32,922 nucleotides of DNA, taken from positions 1 to 32,922 of the IMG/VR virus record IMGVR_UViG_3300025154_001404. The stretch is one strand, 5' to 3'. The stretch comes from a virus. The stretch's first letter is position 1. Every line of letters begins with the position of its first letter. Shown here one piece after another: positions 31,501 through 32,922 of this stretch. A program made the position numbers and the translations under genes. The notes under the pieces are model-generated. The model saw nothing but the letters and a program-made list of their open reading frames with translations, was not told the DNA's origin and did no database searches.

Positions 31501-32069
31501 TTGCCTGCACTCAGAGCAAACAAAATAAACTGCCACATATTGTAGTCTTCATCTACTGTTCTGTAACCTCCGATAATAGGAGGGGCACTCCACAACTCTC
31601 CATATGCTACAGGAACAGGAAGTCCTGAAGCATTCATGTTTTGCATTCCTCCCCAACCGTACGTGGCTTTCTCTGAACCTGGAGATTCAGGTATTGTCGG
31701 GGACATGATTGAACTGATAAGAAGACCTGCTCCTATGGTTAAAACTGCCGCTGCAATATTGGCAACAACCATAGCAGTAGTAGCAGCCGTTCCTGCATAA
31801 GTAACAAGAAGTCCTGCAATTGCAGGGGCTCCTTGATACGATGAGATTATGATCATATCGCTCGGGAGCAATTCTTGTTCCGGCGAAGATGGGTATCCCT
31901 GACAACTAATATGAATCCTATCTACACCTAGCTTATCAAGATGTGCTTTTCCTAGCCTTATAGCCTCATCAATAGTAAGACCTAATCTCCAAGGGTAGTT
32001 GTACACAACTCTATCTTTAGAAGGGGAGATAAGATATGGGATAACTACAACTCTCACTGTTTCTTGCAC
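28542..32069 (-). CDS. central tail / host-specificity protein J
   Basis: The 1175-residue product is a lambda gpJ-like tail-tip protein. Its N-terminal 125 residues end in a long hydrophobic run (about 80-121, GLLVTYAGTAATTAMVVANI), as in gpI/gpJ. YGWGGMQNMNASGLPVPVAY (137-156) and the late segment LPKVQNVELRGCNNEDEANR with QCSGIEFGDVFTLLP are typical of phage tail protein J. Inserted are two sugar-binding-like repeats (268-389) and a LamG-like domain (about 410-645). The start is GTG 32069 or GTG 32057, the latter overlapping the K stop as GTGA; no strong ribosome site is seen, so coupling to K is likely. Confidence 0.9.
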   Translation of the reverse strand: MQETVRVVVIPYLISPSKDRVVYNYPWRLGLTIDEAIRLGKAHLDKLGVDRIHISCQGYPSSPEQELLPSDMIIISSYQGAPAIAGLLVTYAGTAATTAMVVANIAAAVLTIGAGLLISSIMSPTIPESPGSEKATYGWGGMQNMNASGLPVPVAYGELWSAPPIIGGYRTVDEDYNMWQFILFALSAGKTNNVITADRVRIGEELLTSYDNYVFAATDGDTTVGASTVTTLSNFPDTKHDFSYDRRLRYDPRANAVGVCLLNFNTAIWSMETTFLDGDYVLPTVVGDYCYECTTAGDTDITEPVWGTTPGGTTSDGTVVWTCRALASPSDWTANTAKISGDYVTSTVSNGYWYECTTPGTTHATTEPTWGTVVGGTTSDGVDVVWTCRTAKNLPVLDSSGRGSPWTKYGQAEVKLDSPKWGNGYIDLPGEGDYLSTDDYETLLMSRPVQFEFWVKFPDYNNRCLFYTTSTETEGEVVTVTRVFFGYLSSQLYFQSSQVKYEVSNPPAGGVDSLQWSVIFSSSEDFTPTLDTWYYIKGTVSSGHLIYTGEMGAPEVTEGDFKIQVEDDLGDLVTLMTDKDFYIANNDARLSDAPEDYSSLSYKSYYNQYIGYGKYVLSGVPTEIYGLCSLDCIRITRGTAYDLTVEGTEDVVPTEEITTNATTDFAAAFIIQTQSKCDHVKIILEFREGLGHVSSNTGKTSARSVEFSYHYRVTGTSTWTESTIVCGAERLSSVPRFEFQLDLPSRDFYDILLVRKTSDHDNEDNTKDSSWLVSFQEILDLQQLYPGIQVMALGVKASDKVSGTLGTVVVKHQRTLITVPTWDNSSTQEVDPSVPAWQMFDACTNRLYGIKQTPSDLKRTSFEDWEEWTEALVVGNRRATCNVVYDELSNFADGFLRNIEQCGRMRILREGSLWKPVVDKPRISQYVFSAGNILPSSKGSKDSSCSWSGYDETEKVDAVTVTWWDADKYGVKKTTALAKASWYEELSRLPKVQNVELRGCNNEDEANRHARYRINKNEHITMQGSHKAGAQCSGIEFGDVFTLLPSSYKSVWGGNLARDHTSESALYVNGEVNLTYPSGETETSYLSAAKLFAVGTSGEYCSYSISSISGNVIEIVGSHSGNRGDTVGIGRLTEDRLTQQVTKVSHNFSAREVSFEWCTYSDDVFYYDDWPGIPI
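30902..31268 (-). repeat. tandem protein repeat inside J
   Basis: Two adjacent units of about 55 residues share the pattern GDY-V-x-x-T-V-x-x-x-Y-x-YECTT-x-G-x-T, then TEP-x-WGT-x-x-GGTTSDG-x-x-VWTCR. The DNA repeats recognisably, for example TCAGATGTTGTTCCCCC in both. Similar units recur in phage tail proteins and resemble small carbohydrate-binding modules. Confidence 0.8.
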
Positions 32070-32443
32070 AGGTAGAATCCCTTCACCAGTTTAGAATACA
32101 AACCATCAGTTACAGAAGATATATGGCATCCTAGTTCTTCATTGGTATGAATCATGTATCTTTTATCTATCATACGACCGAAGTGGGCAGACCCGTCAAC
32201 ATGCTTGAAAAGAACGATAGCTTTTCTGACGGGCTTGTCTATCTGTTCGTACTCGGGGAGCGTTTTCCTTACGATTCCCCAAACTTTATCAGCTTCATTG
32301 TGTGAAATATCAGAATAATCTGGAGTATCTTCTCCCATCAATTTTCCTGACTCAATAACAACACCCCAACAATCGTACAAATCAGGACCTCTGCCGTACT
32401 CTCCGAAAGGCTTACCGATAAGATGATCAAATTCACTTTTCAT
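32054..32443 (-). CDS. NlpC/P60 tail-tip peptidase (lambda gpK-like)
   Basis: The 129-residue protein begins DHLIGKPFGEYGRGPDLYDC, the hallmark of phage NlpC/P60 cysteine peptidases; Cys25 in YDCWGVV is the nucleophile, with His87 (SAHFGRM) and His99 (MIHTNE) as candidate catalytic His. In lambda, gpK joins the tail tip and is thought to act on peptidoglycan during entry. It lies between L and J in the standard order. Only the peptidase domain is present; the N-terminal JAB-type domain of lambda gpK is missing. It overlaps L by ATGA. Confidence 0.9.
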   Translation of the reverse strand: MKSEFDHLIGKPFGEYGRGPDLYDCWGVVIESGKLMGEDTPDYSDISHNEADKVWGIVRKTLPEYEQIDKPVRKAIVLFKHVDGSAHFGRMIDKRYMIHTNEELGCHISSVTDGLYSKLVKGFYLCKKQ

Positions 32444-32922
32444 AAATCTTCATCATCCTGTATTGATCTAACAATACCTAATTGAGCACCAAAGTATTTT
32501 GCATTTCCATGTCGATCAAGACAGCCCCGTAAAGTTCTTGGGCATGTAGTTAATTCCCCAGAATAAGGGCATCTAGGATCTCCAGGAAAAGTAGGATACT
32601 GACAAATACTATCATGCATCTTCCAATAGGGCCAAGGCAAAGTCAGAGGGTTGTCAAGACCAGCAACAACAGTAGCTACTCCTCTGCTCACTGTAGGTTT
32701 CTTTATTTGGAACTTAGAGTAAAAAATGTATTCATCGGCTTCTAGTAGTTTGGAGTTGATAACATACAATTCTGCCCACATTCTTTTGAGCATATCATTA
32801 TCTCTAATTGTCTGCTCAACCCCTCCACCTATGTTACTGAAATGAACTTGGATAGTGGGAGCGTACTCATTACCATCCTGAGTGATCCCGTCTATCTCAA
32901 ACCAACTCTTCAACCAAGTAAT
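32440..32922 (-). CDS. minor tail protein L (5' end outside window)
   Basis: The frame is open to the right edge of the window, beginning ITWLKSWFEIDGI; a TTG at 32913 could be read as a start but the family extends further upstream, so the gene is treated as truncated. It matches lambda gpL, which joins the tail tube to the tip. Four cysteines (ICQYP, RCPYSG, TTCPRT, RGCLDR) match the Cys set that holds a [4Fe-4S] cluster in lambda gpL. The gene order L-K-J, with I absent or fused, supports the call. Confidence 0.88.
   Translation of the reverse strand: MTWLKSWFEIDGITQDGNEYAPTIQVHFSNIGGGVEQTIRDNDMLKRMWAELYVINSKLLEADEYIFYSKFQIKKPTVSRGVATVVAGLDNPLTLPWPYWKMHDSICQYPTFPGDPRCPYSGELTTCPRTLRGCLDRHGNAKYFGAQLGIVRSIQDDEDL

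Noticed and set aside
1-32922. CRISPR array, insertion sequence, integrase or attachment site
   Set aside because: No regularly spaced repeats, transposase or recombinase of integrase type, or att-like duplication was seen.

Overview
The window is one piece of a tailed double-stranded DNA phage genome (or prophage), cut inside a gene at both ends. A long-tailed (siphovirus-like) virion is suggested by lambda-type tail-tip genes L, K and J. A Gram-negative host is suggested by a lipoprotein with a lipobox and by the lambda-like tail tip; host genus cannot be read from the sequence. Most of the plus strand is AT-rich with strong Shine-Dalgarno sites and ATGA/TAATG overlaps, so genes are translated in long coupled blocks.

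Region 1 (1-6095, plus): a 7-deazaguanine DNA-modification block. It holds the end of queD, queE, folE, a second QueD-like T-fold protein and a phage DpdA-type transglycosylase, interleaved with a glycosyltransferase, an unrecognised protein that may be a degenerate radical-SAM relative, and a SLOG-fold protein. FolE, QueD and QueE would make 7-carboxy-7-deazaguanine from GTP; DpdA would swap a 7-deazaguanine base into DNA in place of guanine. No queC is visible, so the final base is unknown. An HU-like protein and an AT-hook protein sit inside this block behind their own promoter and before a hairpin terminator.

Region 2 (6122-21252, plus): small zinc-binding or unknown proteins, then a nearly complete replication and recombination set: sliding clamp, DNA polymerase A fused to a family-4 UDG-like domain, DnaX-like clamp loader, UvsY-like mediator, gp32-like ssDNA-binding protein, RecA-like recombinase, 5' nuclease, PD-(D/E)XK resolvase-like nuclease, Mre11-like nuclease, and a Rad50-like ATPase split into two genes that flank mre11 and two small ORFs. 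A structured, tRNA-like RNA element lies just before recA. Helicase, primase, terminase and capsid genes are not in the window.

Region 3 (21275-22350): a visibly GC-richer junction where the plus-strand early block meets the minus-strand late block. It holds small Cys-rich or unknown genes and the wreck of a secreted-protein gene containing a perfect 22-bp inverted repeat. A longer, also frameshifted relative of that gene lies at 25290-25666.

Region 4 (22345-32922, minus): late genes read right to left: minor tail protein L (5' end outside the window), NlpC/P60 tail peptidase K, central tail protein J with inserted sugar-binding-like repeats and a LamG-like domain, a beta-helix tail spike, the frameshifted secreted protein, a lipoprotein with its own likely promoter, a holin-like membrane protein, and three tail-fibre or virion-decoration proteins.
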